Assembly (NCBI RefSeq): GCF_017168235.1
Contig: NZ_JABFAO010000014.1
Location: 56,625-120,624 of the forward strand
Origin: Rhodococcus sp. KRD197
Lineage (GTDB): Bacteria > Actinomycetota > Actinomycetes > Mycobacteriales > Mycobacteriaceae
Reading direction: 5' to 3'
DNA length: 64,000 nt
The notes under the pieces are model-generated. The model saw nothing but the letters and a program-made list of their open reading frames with translations. It did not search any database and was not told the origin of the DNA. This document shows, piece by piece, positions 18,060-25,747 of this stretch (positions are counted from its first letter, which is position 1; each line of letters starts with the position of its first letter). The position numbers and the translations under genes are program-made.

Positions 18060-18462
18060 GGCCGAGGTCAACCAGCTGCATTGCGGGTCGAACGGCGCGC
18101 CGACGCGTCGGGAGTGTCGTCGAGACGATCGAACGCACCGGTCATTGCGGCATGCAGCTCGGTGAGCTGCGCGATCGACTCCTCCTCCCGGGTGATGTGC
18201 TCGCGCAGTGTTGGCCGCAGCCCGGTCTTCACAGCGGCGCAGGAGTCGTTCTCCCATGCGCGCAGCATCGTCTTGATCTGTGGCAGCGTCAGTTTCGAGC
18301 TTTTCGCGGCGGTGATGAACGCCAACCGTTGCTGTGCTCGTTTGTCGTAGACGCGGTACCCGTTCGGGGCTCGGTCCGCCGGCAGCAGCCCCTCGCTTTC
18401 GTGGAAGCGCAGCGTCGTCGCCGGCACCCCGTCGCCGAGGAGAGTTACGAGATCAGATCAGC
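18060..18462 (-). pseudogene. MerR-family regulator, decayed copy
   Basis: On the minus strand the sequence follows the intact MerR gene at 61950-62381: 'DLIS' then an in-frame TAA (18447-18445) where the intact copy has Gln, 'LSSATG', loss of one G in a G run, then 'PATTLRFHESEGLLPADRAP', 'NGYRVYDKRAQQRLAFITAA'. The C-terminal metal region is out of frame again (the Pro-x-Cys-x-Trp-Leu segment survives in another frame). Nonsense mutation plus two frameshifts make it non-functional. No start codon remains. Confidence 0.8.
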
Positions 18463-18623
18463 AGGGCTTCGGCAAGCCTGGTCTTCGTCCGTACGCAATC
18501 GTCAAAGACTGCGCTCGCCCTGTCGATTCGTTCTGTACGACGCCGCGCGAGAGGCTCGCCCGGCAAGCTTCCCCCGACTTTCGGGAAGTCGGGGGAAGTA
18601 TCCTATCGCAGGTCGTCAGCCGG

Positions 18624-18725
18624 TCAGCAACACATCATTGCGGCGCACATGTCCCCACACATGCCGGTGGCCATCATGATCTGGCAATCCCACCACGTCT
18701 GCAGGTTGGTCATCAGTTCGGTCAT
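18624..18725 (-). CDS. 33-residue Cys/Met-rich small protein
   Basis: ATG 18725 to TGA 18624, preceded by a good ribosome binding site (GAGGGAGA, about 7 nt before ATG). The product contains 5 Cys and 8 Met among 33 residues: an N-terminal part with 'LQTWWDCQIMM' followed by 'GMCGDMC' and ending in Met-Met-Cys-Cys. Such density of soft ligands suggests a copper(I)- or cadmium-binding peptide of metallothionein type, but it does not match a family I can name. It is divergent from the BlaI-M56 pair and shares the dyad-containing promoter region, which suggests co-regulation. Confidence 0.6.
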   Translation of the reverse strand: MTELMTNLQTWWDCQIMMATGMCGDMCAAMMCC

Positions 18726-18765
18726 CGGAATCTCCCTCAATTCTGGTCCCGAGGAGACGGGACAT

Positions 18766-18808
18766 CACGACCATATACTGAGTACGTACATAGATAGTAG
18801 ATGTCGTG
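18766..18808. promoter_or_regulatory. divergent promoter dyad between small peptide and blaI-1
   Basis: An imperfect dyad with outer arms CACGAC/GTCGTG and inner GTACGTAC lies between the peptide gene (leftward) and blaI-1 (rightward). A half-site like those of the right-hand BlaI regulon (ACTATC, minus strand) is inside it, but the full ACTATG-N3-CATAGT motif is absent. Candidate operator of BlaI-1. Confidence 0.4.
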
Positions 18809-18855
18809 TTACCGACGACCCTAGGATCAGGAGACGACAGGGCAGGAGGCGATAG

Positions 18856-19233
18856 GTGCGGGTGAACGGATTCGGTGAACTCGAGGCGGTAGTGATGGAT
18901 CGCCTGTGGGCCCGCGGTGCGCGAAGCACCGTGCGGGAGTTGTTCGACGAATTGGCCGAGCAGCGGGTGATTGCCTACACCACGGTGATGTCGACGATGG
19001 ACAACCTGCACCGTAAGGGCTGGTTGGAGCGCACCCGTAGGGGCAAGGCGTTCGACTACTGGCCGACGTTGTCTCGCGAGGAGCACAGTGCCCGGCTGAT
19101 GCGTCACGCGTTCGCTGCGGGCGGCAAGTCGGACCTGGTGCTCACCCATTTCGTCGAGCAGATGAGCGACGAAGAGTCGGAGCGTGTGCGAAGAGCGTTG
19201 CGCAGACTGACCGACCCCGGCCAGTCGCGATGA
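18856..19233 (+). CDS. BlaI/MecI/CopY-family repressor (copy 1)
   Basis: 125 residues from GTG 18856 with 'GGCAGGAGG' nearby as ribosome binding site. Winged-helix DNA-binding half with the family motif 'VIAYTTVMSTMDNLHRKGWL' and a helical dimer half ending 'DEESERVRRALRRL'. Its stop overlaps the start of an M56 peptidase gene (ATGA), the usual BlaI-BlaR pairing in actinobacteria, in which the M56 protein triggers inactivation of the repressor. The inducer is not visible from sequence; the context is metal resistance. Confidence 0.88.
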   Translation: MRVNGFGELEAVVMDRLWARGARSTVRELFDELAEQRVIAYTTVMSTMDNLHRKGWLERTRRGKAFDYWPTLSREEHSARLMRHAFAAGGKSDLVLTHFVEQMSDEESERVRRALRRLTDPGQSR

Positions 19234-20186
19234 CTCTGACTCTGTGCCTGCTGCTCTACGGGCTCGTGGTCTCGGTAGCCGGTCCGCCTGTGCTCGCGCG
19301 ACTGACCCGCCGGGGCATCGCTCCGCAGCTCGGGATAGCTGCCTGGAGTGCAGCAATGGCGGTGGTGATCCTGACCTGGACCGGCGCGGCGATCATGCTC
19401 GTCACCGAAGCGGTGCATTGGAACAGAGACGCTCACTGGGTGTCAGCGTGCGTCGTCGAGGTGCTCCGGTCGATCGACGGCCGTGCCGCAGCACTGCTTC
19501 AGGGAACACTGATAGCAGTCTCCGCGGTCGCTGCGGCGGCGCTTCCGTTGGTGGTGTGGAGGGCTGGGCGGGGCATGCTGCGGATGCGAACGCACACGCT
19601 TCGCCACGCCCGGACGGCGAGGGTGATCGGCCAACGCCTGCCCGGTACCGACGCGGTGGTCGTCGACACCGCGGATCGGCTCGCCTACTGCGTTGCTGGC
19701 CGTCCGAAGACCATCGTGATCACTACTGGTGCCCTGGATGCACTCGTCCCGGATCAGTTAGGCGCCGTCTTGGCGCACGAACGTGCTCACCTAATCGGTC
19801 GCCATCACCTGCTGCTCGCCTCTGTTCGCGGACTCGCCGCGGCAGCTCCATGGATGCGGTTGTTCCGCGACGGGGCGACCGAGATCGCCCTGCTGCTCGA
19901 GATGTGCGCGGACGACAGCGCTGCCCGCTCCCATGGTCGGCGGGCGCTACTCGGTGGTCTGCTCGCCCTCACTGGTTCGTCCGTCGCTCCCGCGGGTGCC
20001 CTCGGCGCGAGCGGAGGCGACGTGCTCGCTCGTGCTCATCGCCTCACCGTCGCTGTGTCCACCCCCGTGCACGCGCGGGCCCGCACCCAACTGTCCTTGA
20101 TCGTCCTCTCGATCACCGCGAGTCCGATCGTGTTCGGTGCCCTCGCCGCTGCGGGTGTGATCATGTGTGGTCCGATGGGCTCTTGA
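19230..20186 (+). CDS. M56-family membrane metallopeptidase (BlaR/MecR-like, copy 1)
   Basis: 318 residues: N-terminal membrane helices, then zinc-protease motif HERAH in 'VLAHERAHLIGRHH', and C-terminal helices. There is no penicillin-binding sensor domain, unlike BlaR1. ATG 19230 overlaps blaI-1 stop. Expected role: membrane sensor-protease that relieves repression by BlaI-1. The signal may be metal or envelope stress. It is parallel to the pair at 30428-31734. Confidence 0.87.
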   Translation: MTLTLCLLLYGLVVSVAGPPVLARLTRRGIAPQLGIAAWSAAMAVVILTWTGAAIMLVTEAVHWNRDAHWVSACVVEVLRSIDGRAAALLQGTLIAVSAVAAAALPLVVWRAGRGMLRMRTHTLRHARTARVIGQRLPGTDAVVVDTADRLAYCVAGRPKTIVITTGALDALVPDQLGAVLAHERAHLIGRHHLLLASVRGLAAAAPWMRLFRDGATEIALLLEMCADDSAARSHGRRALLGGLLALTGSSVAPAGALGASGGDVLARAHRLTVAVSTPVHARARTQLSLIVLSITASPIVFGALAAAGVIMCGPMGS

Positions 20187-20199
20187 GTGGTCCTGCCAA

Positions 20200-20580
20200 G
20201 AGCGGGTCGATCGGTCAGTGGTGACGGCAGTCGCCGCGCCGAGCCAATTTCAATCGTGCGCCCTCGTCCGTCGAGCGACGGGTAGAACTGTCCCTCGGGT
20301 GCGGGGGCGTCGTTATGCAAGGCGATCAGGTTGCCGTCGGTGTCGACGGTTGCGAACTGCGTCGATCCCTGGTCCGTCGAGACGGGACGGCCCGCATCTG
20401 CGGGATGAAGAACGCCCGCACGGGACATCTCGTCGGATCGACGACCGCCGGATTCAGCGACGTCCGCGACTCCGCACTCAAAAAGGGATGCGGGCCCCCG
20501 AGCACGGCTGTATCACCTTCATTGTTCGGTGTCACCGAAGGCATTAACAGCACGCCGAACACCGTCAGTGCTTTCAGCAA
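20200..20580 (-). pseudogene. unassigned exported-protein remnant downstream of a CsoR-like box
   Basis: A TTG at 20580 with 'GGAGG' upstream would start a peptide with a hydrophobic N-terminus ('LKALTVFGVLLMPSV'); around 20400 the sensible frame changes ('STDQGSTQFATVDTDGNLIA', 'PEGQFYPSLDGRGRTIEIGS') and then runs without a stop into the M56 gene. I do not recognise the family. The CsoR-like box ahead of it suggests it was once copper-inducible. Confidence 0.35.
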
Positions 20581-20652
20581 ACCGGCCTCCGGAGCTGTGC
20601 CCCGTCGACCATGCCGATCAGCTGACTGTATGTCACCGACGATACCAATGAG

Positions 20653-20666
20653 TACCCCCTGGGGTA
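20653..20666. promoter_or_regulatory. CsoR-type operator
   Basis: TACCCC-CT-GGGGTA, a perfect 6-bp-arm palindrome with the G-tract/TA architecture of CsoR-family (Cu(I)-responsive) operators. It lies downstream of the thioredoxin-like gene and upstream of the leftward remnant at 20200-20580. No csoR gene is in this window. Confidence 0.55.
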
Positions 20667-20680
20667 TCCCGATTCGGGTG

Positions 20681-20977
20681 TCAGCCGAGGATGGCTTCCC
20701 GGAGCTGAGCCATGCTCGGCGCACCCGCCGGCCCGTCACCTGTCATGTACACACGGCAGGCCAGACCGACTGCGGCGGATGTGTCGCCCATGACGTCGAC
20801 GCCGTCGACGAGAACGGTCGGAGAGCCACGAAAACGCACCTGTTCGGCCATGTCCACCGTGTCCACGCGTTGATAGACGAGCACGGCGTCCGAGTGTTCC
20901 GCGGCGAGGAGCTGCAACCGTTCAGCAGTGACCGTCCAGTTCGGGCAACCGTCGAAATACTGCAGGGTGATCTCCAT
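20681..20977 (-). CDS. small thioredoxin-fold protein
   Basis: 98 residues from ATG 20977. Begins with a beta strand and 'YFDGCPNW' (single Cys where thioredoxins have CxxC), has the cis-Pro loop 'RGSPTVLVDGVDV', and a Cys in 'VGLACRVY'. This matches a group of small thioredoxin-like proteins frequently found beside mercury, arsenic and copper resistance genes. Possible role: metal or thiol handling in the cytosol. No partner gene is in the same operon. Confidence 0.75.
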   Translation of the reverse strand: MEITLQYFDGCPNWTVTAERLQLLAAEHSDAVLVYQRVDTVDMAEQVRFRGSPTVLVDGVDVMGDTSAAVGLACRVYMTGDGPAGAPSMAQLREAILG

Positions 20978-21093
20978 CCACCCACGGTATATCCGTGCTG
21001 AAGTTGGCAGCGCACAGGTCGTAGAATTCGATTACGCGGAAGGAGACGGAGTGCCGAACTTCTCCCGTCACTCTCGACGGAAAGGGCTTGCTC

Positions 21094-21240
21094 ATGAATC
21101 TGTCCAGTGAGAGTGACGGCACCTCGGCCTGTTCCTGCTGTGGTCGCGATTTCCCGACCGTGAAGTTGCACTCCCTGGCAGGGGGAGCTGCCTATATCTG
21201 CCGACGTTGCGGACTGTGGGTTGCGATCCGTCGACGCTAG
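21094..21240 (+). CDS. 48-residue zinc-ribbon protein
   Basis: ATG 21094 to TAG 21238-21240, with ribosome binding site GGAAAGGG 6 nt before. The protein has a C-S-C-C-G-R knuckle near residue 13 and a C-R-R-C-G knuckle near residue 36, spaced like a zinc ribbon. Function unknown; similar stand-alone ribbons occur on actinobacterial plasmids. Divergent from the thioredoxin-like gene. Confidence 0.55.
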   Translation: MNLSSESDGTSACSCCGRDFPTVKLHSLAGGAAYICRRCGLWVAIRRR

Positions 21241-21266
21241 AGAGAACAGCGTGGGTGTACCGCTCT

Positions 21267-21800
21267 TCAGTAGGCTGCCTGCACCGATACGTCGTCTCGG
21301 CCATGGCGTACCGCCGTACGCAACCGGCGCGCGTCGCCCGTGCGGCTCGATCCGGCCCGTACCAAAGCCCGGGTCGGCGGCGTCCACCGCCGCGACCTTT
21401 CGCGGCCATGTCGCGCAGATTCTGCGATTGGTTCCCGTCGACCACGTGAAGAGGCTGTTGCTGCGCCTCGTCCAGCGTCACTCGTACACAGATCGGGTTG
21501 TCGGACATGTGCAATGCGTTCACCGACTCGTCGATCGACCCACCGAGCGCGATGGCCAACGCGTAGCGATGCGGGCGAACCACCCGCGGTTGTCCACAGC
21601 GGGAGACCCAGAATCTGCCGTATCCGTCGTCGGCAATGGCTCCGATCCGGATCGCACACGGGGACCGATGCGGCCGTGCACGACGTAGCTGCGAAACCGA
21701 GCTCGCTCGTCGGCGTCGCCGACTATTGACGGTTTCGGCACCGACCTCCCAACCCACCTAGCAACTACCGGCATCGCTGACGCCTTGGCGAAGAGATCAG
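21267..21800 (-). pseudogene. HNH-endonuclease-like protein, frameshifted
   Basis: Read on the minus strand in shifting frames: 'ARFRSYVVHGRIGPRVRSG', then 'AIADDGYGRFWVSRCGQP', 'VRPHRYALAIALGGS', 'NALHMSDNPICVRV' and 'HVVDGNQSQNLRDMAAKGRG', and after a further shift 'AVRHGRDDVSVQAAY' to the stop at 21267. This order matches HNH-nuclease-like proteins common on rhodococcal plasmids, where the motif normally reads HECDN-x-C. At least two frameshifts are present, and His/Cys residues are altered. Confidence 0.5.
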
Positions 21801-21955
21801 GGCCAAGCGAGAGATGGTGTGTATCGAACATCCTCTCCACACGCTCAAACCGATTGATTCACGTTGCGACAGTGTTTCTGTTGGTCGAGTCCGCCGGTGG
21901 AGCAGAACGATCTCGGGAGCGCGGACCCGTAGGTTTTCGCTGGCCGGGAATAGAC

Positions 21956-22681
21956 CTATCCCCATAGGGATCGTCGCTCGGTGTGAGTGAAGGTGAAGAT
22001 GCTTGCAAGCAGGCTGATGGCTGCGGTAACCAGGAGTACTTGAGGTCCGGTGATCGCGGCACCGATCAGAGCCCCGGCTGCGCCTCCGGCTGCGAAGGAC
22101 CCGAGAAGCATTGCATAGCAAAGCCAGTCGAGGTAAGTACCGCCGCCCAGTAGGTGTCTTTCGATCCCTTGGCCCAGTTTGACGACGGTGCCGGTGACGT
22201 AGCTCAGGGGGATGTAGGTTTCTTCTCGTTTCGTGAATGCTGTGTTGAGCGCGCCGAGAGCGAACGCAACCAACAGAATGGGATAGAAATTTACGTCGTC
22301 GGACGCCCAGCCGGATATCCCGATATCGATGAGCCCTGCCGCGGCGAGGGCGATGGTCGTGACAACTGTTGCTCCGTGTGGGTGATTGGACCAGTATCGG
22401 CGGCGGCAGATCGACGCGATCACCACTCCCGCCAGAAAGGCACCCATCAAAGCCAGCGCCGCCCACGGCGATGCGCCGGGTGCAACGGGCTTACCTTCCG
22501 GACTGCCGAAATGCCCGATGACGGCGCGTTCGGTGTTGCCGGTCATGAACGTCACGAAATACCCCGCCGAATGCAGAAATGCGACAGCACCCACCATTCC
22601 GGCCAGCGCGGACAGTATCCACGACAGTCGCGCCTCCGCGCCGACGGCTGTTTCGCGGCTGAGTGCCACAGAAGATGTCAT
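21956..22681 (-). CDS. DUF1275 (YoaK-like) membrane protein
   Basis: 241 residues, about seven hydrophobic helices. Family features are visible: 'FLHSAGYFVTFMTGNTERA' near the N-terminus and 'ALGALNTAF' plus 'YVTGTVVKLGQ' in the middle. DUF1275 proteins are predicted inner-membrane transporters with no established substrate. Stand-alone gene with its own intergenic regions. Confidence 0.82.
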   Translation of the reverse strand: MTSSVALSRETAVGAEARLSWILSALAGMVGAVAFLHSAGYFVTFMTGNTERAVIGHFGSPEGKPVAPGASPWAALALMGAFLAGVVIASICRRRYWSNHPHGATVVTTIALAAAGLIDIGISGWASDDVNFYPILLVAFALGALNTAFTKREETYIPLSYVTGTVVKLGQGIERHLLGGGTYLDWLCYAMLLGSFAAGGAAGALIGAAITGPQVLLVTAAISLLASIFTFTHTERRSLWG

Positions 22682-22934
22682 GCAACCAAGTCTCCCGGCC
22701 GTGTACGGAGCCGCAAGTCGATGAGGTGCAGCTCACTCGGCGGTTCTTCGGTGTTCGTATTCCCTTCGGAAGCAATCGAACTCCCACCTGCACCTCGTCT
22801 GCCGACCTCGGTGACAAGCCCACCCAGCGGTGTAATTTGCGTGCTCAAGTAGCACGAACTCGCGGCCCATCCGCGCGTGGTCAGTTCCATCCCTGTGGAT
22901 CGGTGGGCGGCACAGTGTCCGGATATCAGCCGAT

Positions 22935-23471
22935 GAGTCGGAAGGCTTCCGTCCCGCCGAGATGTGGGAACGCTGGCGTACTGTCCTGCGGTTCTATCGC
23001 TACCCCTCGACGCTACTACTCACCGAGCACGTACCGGGGGAGACTTTTCCCGGTATGTGCAGGTGGCCGGTGCGTCCAGGCCCCGTCGCCGTTCCGATCG
23101 ACCGGTGGGGTCGTGCCGTTTCCCGCCGACCCGATGCCCCAGGTAGCGGTCGGGGCGGTCATCGCTGCTCACCGCTCCGGGCGACTGCCCCGGCGCGATC
23201 CACGCCCGCCCCTGTCGTGGCGACGCGGTCGTGGCGAGCGGGAAACTGACGTCACCGGCACACCACCGCACCCGGTGTCAGCTGCACCAGGCTCGGACTA
23301 CTAGCTAATCGGTGTCGATGCCCGCCGCCGTGCCCACGCCGCTCTGGCCGATGTGCCTGACCTCGTCGATGATCTCGAGTATCGGATCGAGACTCTGATG
23401 CACCGCACCCTGGAACTACTAGACATCGAGCCGGACGCCGAAGCGTCCGTCGAATGGGTCGGCGAACAGTG
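22935..23471 (+). pseudogene. decayed second copy of the recombinase partner gene
   Basis: In changing frames the plus strand follows the protein encoded at 5466-6542: 'WERWRTVL' with 'PSTLLL' (compare 'YRRWYEVL', 'PSTRML'), 'IDRWGRAV' (compare 'IDRWGHTP'), 'VIAAHRSGRLP' (compare 'IVRAHLGGRAP'), a TAG stop at about 23302, and the intact C-terminal helix 'LVDDLEYRIETLMHRTLELL' ending at TGA 23469-23471. Upstream parts and the active recombinase are missing. Confidence 0.65.
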
Positions 23472-23490
23472 ACCGACACGGACGATCCGC

Positions 23491-23514
23491 CAACGCCAAC
23501 GCCAACGCCAACGC
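23491..23514 (+). repeat. hexanucleotide tandem repeat (CAACGC)4
   Basis: Four uninterrupted copies of CAACGC directly after the decayed partner gene and before the 3' end of the DUF4229 gene. Non-coding here; probably a slippage-prone microsatellite. Confidence 0.8.
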
Positions 23515-23533
23515 CGAAGTCCGTGCGCCGACG

Positions 23534-23845
23534 TCACGGTTTGTCGGTGCCGGGTCGTCCCGCCGCGGGGCCTCGCTTCTTGATCGAGCGCGTGCGATCG
23601 ACTGCTTCGATGTCCGCATTGATGGTTCGGCGGAGCTTCCTCAGGGTCAGTGCCGACAGCGGCAGGCTTGCTGCAAGTGCGCCAAGCAGTACCAACACGA
23701 AGGAAATGTCAAGGCTCGTCAGTGCGTCGACGGCCAAAAGCACTCCTGCGGCGACACACACGAAGAGCAGGCGTGCACCGTTGTAGGCCAGCACATGAAG
23801 GGCAAGCTGCCCGCGAGCAGTTGAGGGTGCGCGGAACACCGGCAT
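23534..23845 (-). CDS. DUF4229 small membrane protein
   Basis: 103 residues from ATG 23845 (AGGACGG upstream). Two membrane helices ('[20 protein letters not shown]', 'LDISFVLVLLGALAASLP') followed by a basic C-terminal tail, as in DUF4229 proteins, whose role is unknown. A longer frame from a TTG at 23890 would overlap the operator at 23888-23912 and is less likely. A decayed duplicate lies at 6661-6905. Confidence 0.72.
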   Translation of the reverse strand: MPVFRAPSTARGQLALHVLAYNGARLLFVCVAAGVLLAVDALTSLDISFVLVLLGALAASLPLSALTLRKLRRTINADIEAVDRTRSIKKRGPAAGRPGTDKP

Positions 23846-23887
23846 CGGCCGTCCTGTCGTGCGTAGGGGCTTCCTGGGACCTTGATT

Positions 23888-23912
23888 CAAATACTATGGT
23901 GCATAGTATTTG
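23888..23912. promoter_or_regulatory. BlaI-type operator O1 (DUF3105-DUF305)
   Basis: CAAATACTATG-GTG-CATAGTATTTG: perfect dyad with 11-bp arms and a 3-nt centre, ending 13 nt before the DUF3105 start. The right arm probably overlaps the -10 element. One of seven related dyads between 23.9 and 37.7 kb. Confidence 0.85.
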
Positions 23913-23925
23913 ATGGAGGAGCAAT

Positions 23926-24717
23926 ATGAACAGCAGCAGAAACCCCGCCCGAGGCCGACGGAGCTCGACTCGGCGATCACGCCCAGCCGGAGTGCCCGGG
24001 GGCGTGCGCGCTCCCTGGGCGGTGATAGGCGCGGGTGTCGTCATCGTCGTGCTCGTCGGTGCGATCGGATACAACCTGGCCCCCCGCGTCCTCGAACGCA
24101 ATCAGGCCGAGCGGTTCGCGCCGACCGCCGACGACCCGGACCCCTCCCGCGGCATCGACGGCGTCGTCGAGGTCGAGTATCCGGCCGCGCGGCACGTCGA
24201 ACCAGCTCAGAGAGTTGCCTACGATCAGAGTCCGCCGTTCGGCGGCCCTCACGACCAGACCTGGGCGACGTGTACCGGAGTGGTGTACCCCGTCCCGCTA
24301 CGCAGCGAGAACGCGGTTCATTCGCTCGAACACGGGGCGGTGTGGGTGACGTACGACCCGAACCGGGTCTCCTCCGACGAGGTCGGTTCACTCGCCGGGC
24401 GGGTCGAGGGCGAGCCCTACACGATGATGTCGCCCTACCCGGGCCTGACGGCACCGATCACGCTGCAGTCGTGGGGCCATCGACTCGAGCTCGACAATGC
24501 CTCCGACCGGCGCATCACTCAGTTCGTCGCTGCTCTGCGACAGAACCCCTCGACCCACCCCGAGAGCGGAGCCAGTTGCTCGACCATTCCCGGCGCGTTC
24601 GATCCCGACAACCCGCCGCCGTTCGACGCCAGCGAGCCAGGACCGGACGCGGTGCCCCTCGAGGAAGACCCGGCCCTCGACAGTGCGCCAGCGCCGATGG
24701 GGGAGGGGAGTCGATGA
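23926..24717 (+). CDS. DUF3105 membrane-anchored protein
   Basis: 263 residues, with a strong GGAGGAG ribosome binding site before ATG 23926. Basic N-terminus, one membrane anchor ('WAVIGAGVVIVVLVGAIGY'), then an extracellular DUF3105 domain: 'PPFGGPHDQTWATCTGVVY', 'NAVHSLEHGAVWVTYDP' and 'MSPYPGL'. The conserved His, Cys and Tyr residues suggest metal binding, but the family has no proven function. It is coupled (ATGA) to a DUF305 gene, a pairing common near copper genes, and is preceded by operator O1. Confidence 0.88.
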   Translation: MNSSRNPARGRRSSTRRSRPAGVPGGVRAPWAVIGAGVVIVVLVGAIGYNLAPRVLERNQAERFAPTADDPDPSRGIDGVVEVEYPAARHVEPAQRVAYDQSPPFGGPHDQTWATCTGVVYPVPLRSENAVHSLEHGAVWVTYDPNRVSSDEVGSLAGRVEGEPYTMMSPYPGLTAPITLQSWGHRLELDNASDRRITQFVAALRQNPSTHPESGASCSTIPGAFDPDNPPPFDASEPGPDAVPLEEDPALDSAPAPMGEGSR

Positions 24718-25472
24718 CCGTGCACGGCCAGGCCGACGATGCCCAGATCGACGATGCACAGAACGACAGTGCACAGAATGACGCCGCGGAAACGGGACCC
24801 AGATCCAGGCCCAGGGCACTGCTCATCGGCTTGGCGGTGACAGCTCTCGTCCTGTCCGGCGTCCTCATCGGCGTACTGCTCACACCGGACAGCGCACGAG
24901 TGGCCGTACCGGCATCGAATTCGGTGGATGTGGGTTTCGCGCAGGACATGTCGGTCCATCACAACCAGGCGATCGAGATGTCGGCGATGGCGTTGGGACG
25001 CTCGACGGATCCGGTCATCCGGACCCTCGCCTTCGACGTGTTGACCTCGCAGCAGAGCCAAGTCGGCACGATGCAAGGCTGGTTGACACTGTGGGACAGG
25101 CCATATCTGCCCGACGGCCCGACGATGACGTGGATGACCGGGGCCAGCTCGACAGGGGGTCACCCGATGGACATGAGCGCGTCCGCGAACGACAGCGGAC
25201 AGGACGCGACGTCGATGCCCGGCATGGCCAGTACCGCCGAGCTGACGGCACTTCGCCGGATGAACGCCGAAGAATTCGACGGCCGGTATCTACAACTGCT
25301 CCGCCGCCACCATCGTGGGGGAATCCCGATGGCAGAGCAGGGAGCAGCGAACGCGACAGTTCCCGCTGTCGCCGCGCTCGCGGGCTCGATCGCCTCCGCG
25401 CAAACCGCCGAGGTCGGTCAGATCGATGTCCTGCTGAGCGCACACGGGGTCTCACCGTTGCCGGAGAGCTGA
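24714..25472 (+). CDS. DUF305 membrane-anchored protein
   Basis: 252 residues. One N-terminal helix ('ALLIGLAVTALVLSGVLIGV') and an outward DUF305 (ferritin-like helical) domain with two His/Met-rich motifs, 'MSVHHNQAIEMSAMAL' and 'RRHHRGGIPMAEQGA', plus a Met-rich insertion ('GHPMDMSA', 'SMPGMAS'). Such motifs are typical of periplasmic copper-binding proteins. ATG 24714 overlaps the DUF3105 stop; both genes should answer to operator O1. Confidence 0.88.
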   Translation: MTVHGQADDAQIDDAQNDSAQNDAAETGPRSRPRALLIGLAVTALVLSGVLIGVLLTPDSARVAVPASNSVDVGFAQDMSVHHNQAIEMSAMALGRSTDPVIRTLAFDVLTSQQSQVGTMQGWLTLWDRPYLPDGPTMTWMTGASSTGGHPMDMSASANDSGQDATSMPGMASTAELTALRRMNAEEFDGRYLQLLRRHHRGGIPMAEQGAANATVPAVAALAGSIASAQTAEVGQIDVLLSAHGVSPLPES

Positions 25473-25486
25473 CGCCGATATCTAAA

Positions 25487-25503
25487 TACTATGTTGCATA
25501 GTA
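25487..25503. promoter_or_regulatory. BlaI-type operator O2 (M23 peptidase 1)
   Basis: TACTATG-TTG-CATAGTA, perfect 7-bp arms with 3-nt centre, just after the DUF305 stop. The next rightward gene starts 245 nt downstream, so its transcript would have a long leader if transcription starts here; no convincing gene was seen in that leader. Confidence 0.8.
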
Positions 25504-25747
25504 ATAACGATTGGGATGACCCCCATGACCGGCATCGGCACGCATGAAAAGGCGTCGAATCGTCGAGTTACTGTGCAAAGCACTCACTTTCGACGCCGAA
25601 TCGATAGGCGAAACAGCGACGAATGCAGTCGAGAGTGTGACAGAAGGGGCTTGTGGTGTCGATGGGATCACGCAACACTGACCCACGGCCGACACGGCAT
25701 CCACTGCGATCGTGACCGGCATTCAACGAGAAGGGTGGGGTGACCAC

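Noticed and set aside
23491..23514. (CAACGC)4 and the 18-bp repeats at 33001 as replication iterons or CRISPR
   Set aside because: Too short, head-to-tail without spacers and far from the rep genes.
25516..25743. 75-codon frame in the leader of M23 peptidase 1
   Set aside because: Arg/His/Cys-rich product without recognisable features and only a weak ribosome binding site; treated as leader.
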